Below, one piece after another: positions 51,437 to 61,243 of a stretch of DNA of 64,000 nt (positions within the stretch are counted from its first letter, which is position 1; each line of letters starts with the position of its first letter). The translations under genes were made by a program, and so were the position numbers. Source of the DNA: Pseudomonas fluorescens (GTDB taxonomy: Bacteria > Pseudomonadota > Gammaproteobacteria > Pseudomonadales > Pseudomonadaceae); assembly GCF_902497785.1 (NCBI RefSeq), contig NZ_CABVHK010000016.1:67561-131560 (forward strand), in the 5' to 3' direction. Under the pieces are notes generated by a model. The model did not search any database. It was not told the DNA's origin and saw only the letters and a list, made by a program, of their open reading frames with translations.

Positions 51437-52689
51437 CTAGGAATCTTAAACAGGCGTTGTTCAGCGCCTTGCTGGTGTGGGCCGTCGCCTACCCGGTACT
51501 CGGTCTGAAACTGACCATCGTCGGCATCCACCTCGAAGTGCACGGCACCAGCAACGCCACACTGATCACCATCGCGGTGTGCTCGGTGCTGATGTTCCTG
51601 CGCGTGCTGTTCGACCAGCAGATCGGTTCGGCCTGGCGTTCCTCGCCCAACATGCCGTTGATCCCGGCCAAGGCCAGCAACTTCCTGACCCTGCCGACCA
51701 CCCAGCGCTGGATCATCATTGCGTTGATCGTCGGCGCTCTGGTCTGGCCGTTCTTCGGTTCTCGCGGTGCGGTGGATATCGCCACCCTGGTGCTGATCTA
51801 CGTGATGCTCGGTCTAGGCCTGAACATCGTAGTCGGCCTGGCCGGCCTGCTCGACCTTGGTTATGTCGGTTTTTATGCCGTCGGCGCCTACAGCTACGCA
51901 ATGCTGTCGCACTACTTTGGCTTGAGCTTCTGGATCTGCTTGCCCATCGCCGGCCTGATGGCGGCCACTTTTGGCTTCCTGCTCGGCTTCCCGGTACTGC
52001 GTTTGCGCGGTGACTACCTGGCGATCGTGACCCTGGGCTTCGGTGAAATCATCCGTCTGTTCCTGCGAAACCTGACCGACCTCACGGGCGGTCCGAACGG
52101 CATCAGCAATATTGAAAAGCCAACCTTCTTCGGCCTGACGTTCGAGCGTAAGGCTGCCGAAGGCATGCAGACGTTCCACGAATACTTTGGTCTGGCCTAC
52201 AACTCCATCAACAAGGTGATTTTCCTGTACCTGGTTGCACTGTTGCTGGCCCTGGCTGCGCTGTTCGTGATCAACCGTTTGCTGCGCATGCCGATTGGCC
52301 GTGCCTGGGAAGCGCTGCGTGAAGACGAAATCGCCTGCCGTGCGCTGGGTCTCAATCCTACGGTGATCAAGCTTTCGGCCTTCACCCTGGGCGCCGCCTT
52401 CGCAGGTTTCGCCGGCAGCTTCTTCGCCGCCCGTCAGGGTCTGGTGACGCCGGAGTCCTTCACCTTCATCGAGTCGGCAATCATCCTCGCCATCGTTGTA
52501 TTGGGTGGCATGGGCTCGCAACTGGGGGTGATCCTGGCCGCCGTGGTGATGATCCTGCTGCCGGAAATGATGCGTGAGTTCAGCGAATACCGCATGTTGA
52601 TGTTCGGCGCCTTGATGGTGCTGATGATGATCTGGCGACCTCAAGGCCTGCTGCCCATGCAACGTCCTCACATGGAGCTGCGCAAATGA
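51433..52689 (+). CDS. braE: Branched-chain amino acid ABC transporter, permease LivM type
   Basis: A 418-residue permease. An N-terminal extension of about 120 residues with extra helices precedes the core (YVMLGLGLNIVVGLAGLLDLGYVGFYAVGAYSYA, LRLRGDYLAIVTLGFGEIIRL, AWEALREDEIACRALGLNPT), as is usual for BraE/LivM. Overlaps braD and braF by 4 bases each. Confidence 0.95.
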   Translation: MTRNLKQALFSALLVWAVAYPVLGLKLTIVGIHLEVHGTSNATLITIAVCSVLMFLRVLFDQQIGSAWRSSPNMPLIPAKASNFLTLPTTQRWIIIALIVGALVWPFFGSRGAVDIATLVLIYVMLGLGLNIVVGLAGLLDLGYVGFYAVGAYSYAMLSHYFGLSFWICLPIAGLMAATFGFLLGFPVLRLRGDYLAIVTLGFGEIIRLFLRNLTDLTGGPNGISNIEKPTFFGLTFERKAAEGMQTFHEYFGLAYNSINKVIFLYLVALLLALAALFVINRLLRMPIGRAWEALREDEIACRALGLNPTVIKLSAFTLGAAFAGFAGSFFAARQGLVTPESFTFIESAIILAIVVLGGMGSQLGVILAAVVMILLPEMMREFSEYRMLMFGALMVLMMIWRPQGLLPMQRPHMELRK

Positions 52690-53453
52690 GCCGCGAGATC
52701 CTCAAGGTAGAAAATCTGAGCATGCGCTTCGGTGGCTTGCTCGCGGTCAACGGCGTGGCCCTGACCGTGAAAGAAAAACAGGTGGTTGCGCTGATCGGCC
52801 CTAACGGCGCTGGCAAGACCACCGTGTTCAACTGCCTCACCGGTTTTTACAAACCGAGCGGCGGCAGCATCTTGCTGGATGGCGAGGCCATTCAGGGCCT
52901 GCCGGGCCACAAGATCGCCCTCAAAGGCGTGGTGCGGACTTTCCAGAACGTACGGCTGTTCAAGGACATGACCGCGGTCGAGAACCTGTTGATCGCCCAG
53001 CACCGTCACCTGAACACCAACTTTCTGGCGGGCCTGTTCAAGACGCCGGGGTTTCGCAAGAGTGAGCGCGAGGCGATGGAGTTCGCCGAGTACTGGCTGG
53101 ACAAAGTTAACCTGACACAGTTCGCCAACCGCCCGGCCGGCACCCTCGCCTACGGTCAGCAGCGTCGTCTGGAAATCGCTCGCTGCATGATGACCCGTCC
53201 GCGGATCCTCATGCTCGACGAACCGGCCGCCGGCCTGAATCCGAAGGAAACCGAGGACCTCAAGGCGCTGATCAGCATGCTGCGTGAAGAGCACAACGTC
53301 ACCGTGCTGCTGATCGAACACGACATGAAACTGGTCATGAGCATTTCCGACCACATCGTCGTGATCAACCAGGGCACCCCCCTGGCCAACGGCACGCCGG
53401 AACAGATCCGCGACAATCCTGAAGTGATCAAAGCCTACCTGGGGGAAGCGTAA
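52686..53453 (+). CDS. braF: Branched-chain amino acid ABC transporter, ATPase LivG type
   Basis: A 255-residue ATPase with Walker A GPNGAGKT (residues 38-45), the signature region LAYGQQRRLEIARC, Walker B ILMLDEPAAGLNP and the H-loop LLIEHDM. The signature has AYGQQ rather than LSGGQ, as is common in LivG proteins. The braG ATG follows its TAA directly. Confidence 0.95.
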   Translation: MSREILKVENLSMRFGGLLAVNGVALTVKEKQVVALIGPNGAGKTTVFNCLTGFYKPSGGSILLDGEAIQGLPGHKIALKGVVRTFQNVRLFKDMTAVENLLIAQHRHLNTNFLAGLFKTPGFRKSEREAMEFAEYWLDKVNLTQFANRPAGTLAYGQQRRLEIARCMMTRPRILMLDEPAAGLNPKETEDLKALISMLREEHNVTVLLIEHDMKLVMSISDHIVVINQGTPLANGTPEQIRDNPEVIKAYLGEA

Positions 53454-54155
53454 ATGCTGCAATTCGAAAACGTTTCCACCTTCTATGGCAAGATCCAGGC
53501 CCTGCACAGCGTCAACGTCGAAGTCCATCAGGGCGAAATCGTCACGCTGATCGGCGCCAACGGTGCCGGCAAGTCGACCCTGCTGATGACCCTGTGCGGT
53601 TCACCGCAAGCCCACAGCGGCAGCATCCGCTACATGGGTGAAGAGCTCGTCGGCCAGGACTCGTCGCAGATCATGCGTAAAAGCATTGCGGTAGTGCCGG
53701 AAGGTCGTCGGGTGTTTGCCCGCCTGACCGTGGAAGAGAACCTCGCCATGGGCGGATTCTTCACCGACAAGGGCGACTATCAGGAACAGATGGACAAGGT
53801 TCTCGGACTTTTCCCACGCCTGAAAGAACGCTTCGCCCAACGCGGCGGCACCATGTCCGGCGGCGAACAGCAAATGCTCGCTATCGGCCGTGCGCTGATG
53901 AGCAAACCCAAGCTGCTGCTGCTCGACGAGCCATCGTTGGGCCTGGCACCGATCATCATCCAGCAGATTTTCGACATCATCGAACAGCTGCGCAAGGATG
54001 GCGTGACGGTGTTCCTGGTCGAGCAGAACGCCAACCAGGCGCTGAAAATTGCTGACCGCGCGTACGTTCTCGAGAACGGCCGGGTGGTGATGCAAGGCAC
54101 GGGTGAAGCGCTGCTGACCGACCCGAAAGTGCGCGAAGCGTACCTCGGGGGCTGA
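53454..54155 (+). CDS. braG: Branched-chain amino acid ABC transporter, ATPase LivF type
   Basis: A 233-residue ATPase with Walker A GANGAGKS (34-41), signature MSGGEQQMLAIGRA, Walker B LLLLDEPSLGLAP and LVEQNANQAL. It forms the ATPase heterodimer with BraF. Last gene of the operon; strong terminator 16 bases on. Confidence 0.95.
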   Translation: MLQFENVSTFYGKIQALHSVNVEVHQGEIVTLIGANGAGKSTLLMTLCGSPQAHSGSIRYMGEELVGQDSSQIMRKSIAVVPEGRRVFARLTVEENLAMGGFFTDKGDYQEQMDKVLGLFPRLKERFAQRGGTMSGGEQQMLAIGRALMSKPKLLLLDEPSLGLAPIIIQQIFDIIEQLRKDGVTVFLVEQNANQALKIADRAYVLENGRVVMQGTGEALLTDPKVREAYLGG

Positions 54156-54170
54156 GCCTTCGCGATCAAC

Positions 54171-54197
54171 AAAAACGGCCTTCGGGCCGTTTTTTTG
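54171..54197 (+). terminator. Rho-independent terminator after braG
   Basis: AAAAACGGCC / GGCCGTTTTTTT with TTCG loop. Confidence 0.92.
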
Positions 54198-54232
54198 TGC
54201 CTACCACAACCTAAACAAACATGAAGATCACT

Positions 54233-54320
54233 GTGGGAGCGAGCTTGCTCGCGATGACGGCGGGTCAGTAGAAATCAATGTTGACTGTCACACCGCTATC
54301 GCGAGCAAGCTCGCTCCCAC
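54233..54320. repeat. REP doublet, type GTGGGAGCGAGCTTGCTCGCGA
   Basis: Forward copy from 54233 and complement copy ending 54320, between the convergent braG and LysR genes. Confidence 0.92.
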
Positions 54321-54349
54321 AGGGTGTGGTGTTGTGTCGGACATTGTCG

Positions 54350-55258
54350 TTAAAGCCTGTCCAGCGCCTCGCCGCTGCGTTTGAACCAGCCAATCAAATA
54401 ATCCGCGAGCACCTGCGTGCGCTTGGGCAAACCACCCTGATACGGATGCACCAGGTACATCGGCATACGACGTGTCTGATAATCACGCAGGAGCCAACGC
54501 AATCGCCCGTCGGCCAATTCCGCCTGCAACAGGTAGGACGGCAGACGCGCAATGCCGGCGCCGGCCAATGCGGCTTTTTTCAGCAGGCTGTAGTGGTTGC
54601 TGGCGAACGGTCCCGACACGCGAACACGCAACAACTCGTGTTGCTGGTGATACAGCCATTCTTCGCGGCCGCTGTAGTGGCTGTTGAGTAAACAGTGATG
54701 CTCCGCGAGGTCCTGCGGGGTCAGCGGTTCGCCGTGCTGCTCAAGGTACGCCGGGCTGGCGCACGTCAGCTCGTGCCAGGCCAGCAGTGGCCGCGCGACC
54801 AGCCGCTCGTCATTACCGACGTCGGAGCGAACCGCCAGATCAAAACCGTCGCGGGACAAATCACGGTAGCTGTTGCTGAGGTCGAGTTCGATCTGCACCT
54901 GCGGGTACTGGTGAGAAAACTCCAGCAACAGACCGTCGAAGAAGGTTTCTCCCAGCGACACCGGAACCGTCATACGCACCGGGCCGGCCATATCGTCTTT
55001 CAACCGCGCCAATGCCTGACGCGCCCTTTCCACTTGCACCACCAGCGCCTGGGCCTGGGGCAACAGCGCCGCCCCCGCCGCTGTCAGGCTCAACCGACGG
55101 GTGGTGCGTTGCAGCAAGACCACGGAAAAACGCGTTTCCAGCAGGCTGATGCGCTTGGACAACTGCCCTTTGCTGCAACCCAGTTGCTGCGCCGCCAGAG
55201 TAAAACTGCCCGCTTCGATCAGCACCGCAAACGCGGCCAGATCATCCATTTCGCTCAT
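54350..55258 (-). CDS. LysR-family transcriptional regulator
   Basis: A 302-residue protein with an N-terminal winged helix (MDDLAAFAVLIEAGSFTLAAQQLGCSKGQLSKRISLLETRF) and a substrate-binding domain of the CrgA/YafC subgroup (GPVRMTVPVSLGETF, FDLAVRSD, GREEWLYHQ). It is divergent from the SDR gene with a 105-base gap, the usual layout for a LysR that controls its neighbour. The open frame continues far upstream, but that is antisense to the SDR gene and not coding. Confidence 0.92.
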   Translation of the reverse strand: MSEMDDLAAFAVLIEAGSFTLAAQQLGCSKGQLSKRISLLETRFSVVLLQRTTRRLSLTAAGAALLPQAQALVVQVERARQALARLKDDMAGPVRMTVPVSLGETFFDGLLLEFSHQYPQVQIELDLSNSYRDLSRDGFDLAVRSDVGNDERLVARPLLAWHELTCASPAYLEQHGEPLTPQDLAEHHCLLNSHYSGREEWLYHQQHELLRVRVSGPFASNHYSLLKKAALAGAGIARLPSYLLQAELADGRLRWLLRDYQTRRMPMYLVHPYQGGLPKRTQVLADYLIGWFKRSGEALDRL

Positions 55259-55363
55259 GGATTGTTTCCATTTGAAAACCAAAGGTTGCCTATTAGCGCG
55301 CTTATCCGCAGAAAAAACCACTCTAGACTGAGCCTTCTTTCCAACCACTCGGGGTTCATCAGC

Positions 55364-55963
55364 ATGAAAATTCTTTTGATAGGCGCAGGCGGCACCATCG
55401 GCTCGGCGATCGACAAAGAACTGTCCGAACGTCACGAGATCATCCGCATGGGCCGCAACAGTGGCGATTTGCAGGTGGATATCAGCGACAGCGCCTCGAT
55501 TCGCAAGCTGTTCGCACAGACCGGCAAGTTCGACGCGCTGGTCTGCGCTGCGGGCAACGTGACGTTCGCCCCACTCGACGATATGACCGAAGACAGTTTT
55601 GCCCTCGGCCTGAAAGACAAGCTGATGGGTCAGGTCAATCTGCTGCTGATCGGTCGCGAATTCGCCAACGATGGCGCATCGTTCACCTTCACCACCGGCG
55701 TACTCAGCCACGACCCGATTCGCAGCGGAGCATCTGCGGCACTGGTCAACGGCGCCCTCGACAGCTTCGTGCGAGCCGCTGCGATTGAACTGCCACGCGG
55801 GTTGCGGGTGAACTCGGTGAGCCCTAACGTCTTGCTCGAAGCCATGGGCAAATACGCGCCGTACTTCCGCGGCTACAAACCGGTTCCGGCAGTCGATGTG
55901 GCACTGGCCTACGCCAAAAGCGTCGAAGGCCTGCAAACCGGCCAGACCTTTCACGTCGGCTGA
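55364..55963 (+). CDS. Short-chain dehydrogenase/reductase
   Basis: A 199-residue short SDR. The cofactor motif is GAGGTIGSAI with Arg30-type residues after strand 2 (RMGRNSGD), which favours NADP. VCAAGNVTF corresponds to the NAG motif. The usual YxxxK is not present; GASAALVNGALDSF takes that place, a pattern known in this small SDR subgroup. It ends GQTFHVG. Substrate unknown; probably controlled by the divergent LysR. Confidence 0.87.
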   Translation: MKILLIGAGGTIGSAIDKELSERHEIIRMGRNSGDLQVDISDSASIRKLFAQTGKFDALVCAAGNVTFAPLDDMTEDSFALGLKDKLMGQVNLLLIGREFANDGASFTFTTGVLSHDPIRSGASAALVNGALDSFVRAAAIELPRGLRVNSVSPNVLLEAMGKYAPYFRGYKPVPAVDVALAYAKSVEGLQTGQTFHVG

Positions 55964-55975
55964 GAACACCAATGT

Positions 55976-56064
55976 GTTGGAGCTGCCGCAGGCTGCGATC
56001 TTTTGATCCTGGGCGTCGCCATATCGCTGAAGATCAAAAGATCGCAGCCTGCGGCAGCTCCTAC
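55976..56064. repeat. REP doublet (REPIN), type GTAGGAGCTGCC
   Basis: Forward copy (with GTTGGAGC at its start) and complement copy, both with the GCAGGC core, after the SDR gene. Confidence 0.92.
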
Positions 56065-56141
56065 ATAAGGCATCCGCGATACGGGGTTGTGATGAACGGT
56101 CAGGCTGCGTAACGTGGCGGCACTTGTCTGGAGAGCCAAAG

Positions 56142-56795
56142 ATGCGTGTTGCCCGTTCCTTAGTCCTTGTTGCCCTGCTTCCGCTGTTCGCCGCCTGCCA
56201 GTTGCTGGACGGCCCGCGAGAAAACGCATCCCACGTGGGCCAGACCCGAATGCAGGGCCAGTTGACCGCGGCCGACGGCAAGCTGTTGTTCCAGCCGTGC
56301 AACGAGCAGCGCAGTGTCGTGGTCAATGACACCGGCGGCACCAGCGTCCTGCAAGAAGCCGCGACCCTCGCCGATGCCCAGGGCAAGCTGTTCGCTGACG
56401 TGCGCGGGACGCTCGTCGAGAGCCGCCTCGATCTGCAACAGCTGTACCGCGTCGAGCGCTCGGGTACCGCGTGTGCCGACCCGAATTTCAAGTTGCTGAT
56501 CCTGCGCGCCGCCGGTCATGGACCGGAGTGGAACGTCAAAGTCAGCGGCAAAGGCATGGTCATCGACCGTGCGGGGCAACCGCCGCTGGCCGTGCCCTAT
56601 GTTGAGGAACAACTGGGCGATGGTCGTTTCAACCTCAGCACCGAAGCCAACAACCAGCACATCGAACTGTGGGTCGCCCCGCAACGTTGCGTCGACAGCA
56701 GCACCGGCAGTGTCCAGCACATGAGTGCCGAGCTGCGCATCGATGGCCAGGTTCAACGCGGCTGCGGGTATTTCGGCGGATCACGCGACGACTGA
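56142..56795 (+). CDS. Putative lipoprotein, unknown function
   Basis: A 217-residue protein with a lipobox LFAAC (Cys19), followed by two similar beta-rich parts: GQTRMQGQLTAADGKLLFQPCNEQRSVVV and the C-terminal RAAGHGPEWNVKVSGKGMVID to QRGCGYFGGS. The second half resembles the META/YPO1835-like 'predicted membrane lipoprotein' group seen in pseudomonads. Four further cysteines could form disulfides. The ATG at 56142 has GGAG 8 bases upstream. Confidence 0.75.
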   Translation: MRVARSLVLVALLPLFAACQLLDGPRENASHVGQTRMQGQLTAADGKLLFQPCNEQRSVVVNDTGGTSVLQEAATLADAQGKLFADVRGTLVESRLDLQQLYRVERSGTACADPNFKLLILRAAGHGPEWNVKVSGKGMVIDRAGQPPLAVPYVEEQLGDGRFNLSTEANNQHIELWVAPQRCVDSSTGSVQHMSAELRIDGQVQRGCGYFGGSRDD

Positions 56796-56889
56796 TCGTT
56801 TAAGCCTCACGGGACCGGTCTGTTGCGGCTTATAATCGCCGCCTTCAACGCCTTGGCGCAGTTGTGCGCCCCGCGAACCGGATCCCGTC

Positions 56890-58503
56890 ATGTTACGAAT
56901 CACTGAACTCAAGCTGCCGATCGACCATCCCGAAGAAGACCTGCGCCCTGCCATCGTGCAGCGCCTGGGCATCGCCAGTGATGACCTGCTCGATTTCACC
57001 TTGTTCAAGCGCAGCTACGATGCGCGCAAAAAGTCCTCCGAACTGTGCTTCATCTACACCATCGACCTCACCGCGAAGGATGAGGCAGCGTTGCTGCTCA
57101 AGTTCGCCGATGACCGCAACGTCCACGTGGCGCCGGACGTCAGCTACAAAGTGGTCGGCCAGGCGCCGGCCGACCTGGAGCAACGACCCGTCGTTGTAGG
57201 CTTCGGACCCTGCGGGATTTTCGCCGGGCTGCTGCTCGCGCAAATGGGCTTCAAGCCGATCATCCTCGAACGCGGCACCGAAGTGCGCCAGCGCACCAAA
57301 GACACTTGGGGCCTGTGGCGCAAAAGCGTGCTCAACCCCGAGTCCAACGTGCAATTCGGTGAAGGCGGCGCCGGGACGTTCTCCGACGGCAAGCTCTACA
57401 GCCAGATCAAAGACCCGAAATTCATCGGCCGCAAAGTGCTGCACGAGTTCGTCAAAGCCGGCGCGCCGGAAGAAATCCTCTACGTCAGCAAACCGCACAT
57501 CGGTACGTTCCGTCTGACCGGCGTGGTGGAAAACATGCGCGAGCAGATTCGCGCCATGGGCGGTGAAGTGCGCTTCCAGCAGCGTGTCACCGACGTGCTG
57601 ATCGAGGACGGCCAACTGGTCGGCGTCGAGCTCAACGGCGGTGAGCGAATCCATTCGAAACACGTGATTCTGGCCCTCGGCCACAGCGCCCGCGACACCT
57701 TCCGCATGCTCCACGGCCGTGGCGTGTTCATGGAAGCCAAGCCGTTCTCGGTGGGTTTCCGCATCGAGCACCCGCAGTCGCTGATCGACCGCGCACGCCT
57801 GGGCAAATACGCCGGGCACCCGAAACTCGGGGCTGCCGACTACAAACTGGTGCACCACGCCAAGAACGGCCGCTCGGTCTACAGCTTCTGCATGTGCCCG
57901 GGCGGCACGGTGGTCGCGGCGACGTCCGAACCGGGCCGCGTGGTCACCAATGGCATGAGCCAATATTCGCGTAACGAGCGCAACGCCAACTCCGGGATCG
58001 TCGTCGGCATCACCCCGGAGGTCGATTACCCGGGCGGCCCGCTGGCCGGTATCGAATTACAGGAACGCCTGGAATCTCACGCCTTTGTGCTCGGCGGCAG
58101 CAACTACGAAGCACCGGCGCAGCTAGTGGGCGATTTCATTGCCGGCAAGCCGTCCACCGAGCTGGGCAGTGTTGAACCGTCCTACAAACCCGGCGTTGCA
58201 CTGGGTGATTTGGCTCTGGCATTGCCGGCATTCGCCATCGAAGCGATTCGTGAAGCCTTGCCGGCGTTCGAGAAGCAGATTCGCGGTTACTCGCTGCATG
58301 ACGCAGTGTTGACCGGGATCGAAACGCGCACCTCTTCGCCGCTGCGGATCACCCGTAACGAGTCGATGCAGAGCCTGAACGTGAAGGGCTTGTTCCCCGC
58401 GGGTGAAGGCGCAGGTTATGCGGGCGGGATTCTGTCGGCGGGTGTGGACGGGATTCGGATCGCAGAAGCCGTAGCGCGCGACATCCTCGGCCTGAACGCT
58501 TAA
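56890..58503 (+). CDS. FAD-dependent oxidoreductase (COG2509 type)
   Basis: A 537-residue protein: an N-terminal helper domain (residues 1-95, RSYDARKKSSELCFIYTIDL), then an FAD-binding fold with VVVGFGPCGIFAG (102-112), GTFSDGKLYSQIKDP, and near the C-terminus GLFPAGEGAGYAGGILSAGVDGIRIAEA. This is the widespread uncharacterised dehydrogenase group sometimes linked to tRNA or thiol chemistry; the reaction is unknown. It stands alone. Confidence 0.87.
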   Translation: MLRITELKLPIDHPEEDLRPAIVQRLGIASDDLLDFTLFKRSYDARKKSSELCFIYTIDLTAKDEAALLLKFADDRNVHVAPDVSYKVVGQAPADLEQRPVVVGFGPCGIFAGLLLAQMGFKPIILERGTEVRQRTKDTWGLWRKSVLNPESNVQFGEGGAGTFSDGKLYSQIKDPKFIGRKVLHEFVKAGAPEEILYVSKPHIGTFRLTGVVENMREQIRAMGGEVRFQQRVTDVLIEDGQLVGVELNGGERIHSKHVILALGHSARDTFRMLHGRGVFMEAKPFSVGFRIEHPQSLIDRARLGKYAGHPKLGAADYKLVHHAKNGRSVYSFCMCPGGTVVAATSEPGRVVTNGMSQYSRNERNANSGIVVGITPEVDYPGGPLAGIELQERLESHAFVLGGSNYEAPAQLVGDFIAGKPSTELGSVEPSYKPGVALGDLALALPAFAIEAIREALPAFEKQIRGYSLHDAVLTGIETRTSSPLRITRNESMQSLNVKGLFPAGEGAGYAGGILSAGVDGIRIAEAVARDILGLNA

Positions 58504-58520
58504 GGGTTTCACAACAAAAC

Positions 58521-58592
58521 GATCGCAGCCTTCGGCAGCTCCTACATGAGACTGCATTCCTCTGTAGGAGCTGCCGAAGGCTGCGATCTTTT
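58521..58592. repeat. REP doublet (REPIN), type GTAGGAGCTGCC
   Basis: Complement and forward copies with an 18-base spacer, between convergent genes for the FAD and PLP enzymes. Confidence 0.92.
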
Positions 58593-58599
58593 GCTTTCC

Positions 58600-59694
58600 T
58601 CAGATATTGGCGCGCAGCACCGTGGCCGGCAGCGGCTCCCCGCGCTCGACACTCGCCGCCACCACATCCATCAACCCCTTCAACTCATACCCTTGAGCCT
58701 TGAGCCAGGCCTGATCGTAATAACTGGTTTCATAGCGCTCGCCACCGTCGCACAGAATCGCCACGATCGACCCCGACTCCCCCGCTGCCGCCATCTGCTG
58801 TGCCGCCATCAGCGCGCCGATCAGGTTGGTCCCACTCGATCCACCGACCCGACGTCCCAAGTGTTGCGCCAGGTAATGCATCGCCGCCAGTGACAGCGCG
58901 TCCGGCACTTTGACCATCGCGTCGATCACCTTCGGCAGGAACGACGCTTCGACCCGGGGCCGACCAATGCCTTCGATCCGCGAGCCGTGATCCAGGCGCA
59001 GGCTGGCATCGCCGGTCAGGTAGTAATCGAAAAACACCGAACGCTCGGCATCGGCGCACAGCACCCGGGTGCAATGCTGGCGATAACGCACGTAACGCCC
59101 GAGGGTCGCGGTGGTGCCGCCGGTGCCGGGGCTGGAAATCAGCCAGCTCGGTTCCGGATGCTGTTCGAAACGCATCTGATGGAAGATCGATTCGGCAATG
59201 TTGTTGTTCGCCCGCCAGTCGGTGGCGCGTTCGGCGTAGGTGAACTGATCGATGAAGTGCCCGTCATGTTCGCGCGCCAGGCGTTCGGATTCGGCGTAGA
59301 TTTGCGTCGGATCGTCGACCAGATGGCTGTTGCCCCCATAGAAAGCGATCTGCGCAATTTTCTCCCTGGACGTGGTCGCCGGCATCACCGCAATAAACGG
59401 CAGGCCCAGCAATCGGGCGAAATACGCCTCGGAAATCGCTGTCGACCCACTGGACGCCTCAATCACCGGCGCACCGGGTTTGAGCCAGCCGTTACATAAC
59501 GCGTAGAGAAACAACGAGCGCGCCAGGCGATGTTTCAGGCTGCCGGTCGGGTGGCTCGACTCATCCTTGAAATACAGCTCGATGCCCGGAAAACCCGGCA
59601 GCGGCAACGGGATCAGGTGGGTGTCGGCGCTGCGCTGGAAATCGGCTTCGATGATCCGGATGGCTTCCCGGGCCCACTGTCGGTGGTCGCTCAT
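58600..59694 (-). CDS. PLP-dependent cysteine synthase/desulfhydrase-family protein
   Basis: A 364-residue fold-type II PLP enzyme. The Schiff-base lysine is Lys54 (HPTGSLKHRLA), the substrate loop is ASSGSTAISEAYFA, and the phosphate loop is SSPGTGGTTATLGRY. It is longer than CysK/CysM and resembles the Cds1-type L-cysteine desulfhydrase group; a beta-synthase cannot be excluded. Start at 59694 (MSDHRQWARE) matches the family; the upstream codons do not. Confidence 0.85.
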   Translation of the reverse strand: MSDHRQWAREAIRIIEADFQRSADTHLIPLPLPGFPGIELYFKDESSHPTGSLKHRLARSLFLYALCNGWLKPGAPVIEASSGSTAISEAYFARLLGLPFIAVMPATTSREKIAQIAFYGGNSHLVDDPTQIYAESERLAREHDGHFIDQFTYAERATDWRANNNIAESIFHQMRFEQHPEPSWLISSPGTGGTTATLGRYVRYRQHCTRVLCADAERSVFFDYYLTGDASLRLDHGSRIEGIGRPRVEASFLPKVIDAMVKVPDALSLAAMHYLAQHLGRRVGGSSGTNLIGALMAAQQMAAAGESGSIVAILCDGGERYETSYYDQAWLKAQGYELKGLMDVVAASVERGEPLPATVLRANI

Positions 59695-59933
59695 GGTGGT
59701 TTTCTCGTTGAGACGGCCTTGTCGCAAGGCTCAGCCCTCAAGCTTAGGAAAGATCCTACATCCCGCATAGATACAGCTGAGCTTCAATAGGTCCGGCAAC
59801 TGCTAGGCTCTGCTCCGTGCCCACCCTTTGCGTTGTAACGGCATATAACAAAAAAGAATATAACTTTTGTTTTAACAACTAACGGTACGGGTTAGGGTGT
59901 GCCACCTTTTTGATTATTCGATGGAGAGCGACC

Positions 59934-61121
59934 TTGCCTCTGCGTAGCACTTTCACGCGTTTCTTTCAGTTGGAAGCTGCCAGCGGTCTGCTATTGATCG
60001 CCGCGGCAGCCCTGGCCCTGGTCATCAACAATTCCCCGCTGTCGTGGATCTACAGCAGTTTTCTGGACACGCCAGTCGTTGCCCAGATCGGTGCGTTGCA
60101 GATCGCCAAACCTGCGCTGTTGTGGATCAACGACGGCCTGATGGCGCTGTTTTTCCTGCTGATCGGCCTCGAAGTGAAACGTGAAGTCCTTGATGGCCAG
60201 CTCTCGAAACCCTCGCAGATCGTCCTGCCGGGCGCAGCCGCCATTGGCGGCATGGTCGTGCCGGCATTGTTCTACTGGTTTCTCAATCGCGATAACCCGG
60301 CCGCCCTGGCTGGCTGGGCCATTCCGATGGCCACCGACATCGCCTTCGCCCTCGGCGTGCTCGCCCTGCTGGGCAAACGCGTGCCGGTCTCGCTGAAGCT
60401 GTTCCTGATGACCCTGGCGATCATCGACGACCTCGGCGCCATCATCGTCATCGCCATCTTCTATTCCGGCACCCTCTCGACCTTGTCCCTGGCGTTCGCG
60501 GCAACCTGCATCATCGCGCTGATCGCAATGAACCGGCTTGGGGTGGTCAAGCTCGGGCCTTACATGATCATCGGGTTGATCCTGTGGGTATGCGTACTCA
60601 AAAGCGGTGTCCACGCGACGCTGGCGGGCGTGACCCTGGCCTTCTGCATCCCGCTGCGCACGAAAAACGCCGAACCTTCGCCGCTGCTGACGCTGGAACA
60701 TGCTCTGCACCCGTGGGTGGCCTACGGCATCCTGCCGCTGTTCGCCTTCGCCAACGCCGGCCTGTCCCTGAGCGGCGTCACCGTGGAAAGCTTCACCCAT
60801 CACGTGCCGATGGGCATCGCGGTCGGCTTGCTGCTGGGCAAAACCATCGGTGTGTTCGGCCTCACTTGGCTGGCAGTAAAAATTGGCATCGCCGCCCTGC
60901 CCCAAGGCGCTAACTGGGGCCAGGTGCTGGGTGTGGCAATTCTCTGCGGGATTGGTTTCACCATGAGCCTGTTTGTCGGTTCGCTGGCGTTTGTACCGGG
61001 CGCCAGTGAATACGCCGGAATGGACCGGATGGGGATCTTGACCGGTTCGATATTGGCGGCGCTGATCGGGTATGCGGTGACGGCGGCGGCGAGTCGCAAG
61101 AGCGCTGCGCTGCCATCCTGA
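59934..61121 (+). CDS. nhaA: Na+/H+ antiporter NhaA
   Basis: A 395-residue antiporter with TDIAFALGVLALLG (134-147), the paired ion-binding aspartates Asp165 and Asp166 (IIDDLGAIIVIAIFY), FANAGLSLSG and GIGFTMSLFVGSLAF. A TTG start at 59934 is preferred since GGAG lies 8 bases upstream and the protein then begins PLRSTFTRFFQLEAASG like other NhaA. It swaps two protons for one sodium ion and supports growth at high pH and salt. Confidence 0.93.
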   Translation: MPLRSTFTRFFQLEAASGLLLIAAAALALVINNSPLSWIYSSFLDTPVVAQIGALQIAKPALLWINDGLMALFFLLIGLEVKREVLDGQLSKPSQIVLPGAAAIGGMVVPALFYWFLNRDNPAALAGWAIPMATDIAFALGVLALLGKRVPVSLKLFLMTLAIIDDLGAIIVIAIFYSGTLSTLSLAFAATCIIALIAMNRLGVVKLGPYMIIGLILWVCVLKSGVHATLAGVTLAFCIPLRTKNAEPSPLLTLEHALHPWVAYGILPLFAFANAGLSLSGVTVESFTHHVPMGIAVGLLLGKTIGVFGLTWLAVKIGIAALPQGANWGQVLGVAILCGIGFTMSLFVGSLAFVPGASEYAGMDRMGILTGSILAALIGYAVTAAASRKSAALPS

Positions 61122-61194
61122 TCAACAGAAACAACTCCTGGCGCTATTAGAGACGCGTCCTACAGCCACCACCCGCCTCGTTCGTTAACGTCGC

Positions 61195-61216
61195 ACAACC
61201 CTTTAAAGAGGGTTGT
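61195..61216 (+). terminator. Stem-loop after nhaA
   Basis: 8-bp perfect stem with a 6-base loop, 74 bases after the stop; no T-run, so termination is uncertain. Confidence 0.4.
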
Positions 61217-61243
61217 CGACTAACGTATGAAAATCATCCCTCT

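Noticed and set aside
54695..55963. 422-codon frame containing the SDR protein
   Set aside because: The first 223 codons are antisense to the LysR gene; the cofactor motif begins at the ATG at 55364.
54350..56491. 713-codon frame reading as a long fusion to the LysR regulator
   Set aside because: The part upstream of 55258 is antisense to the SDR gene and crosses a REP locus; the LysR fold starts exactly at MSEMDD with normal length.
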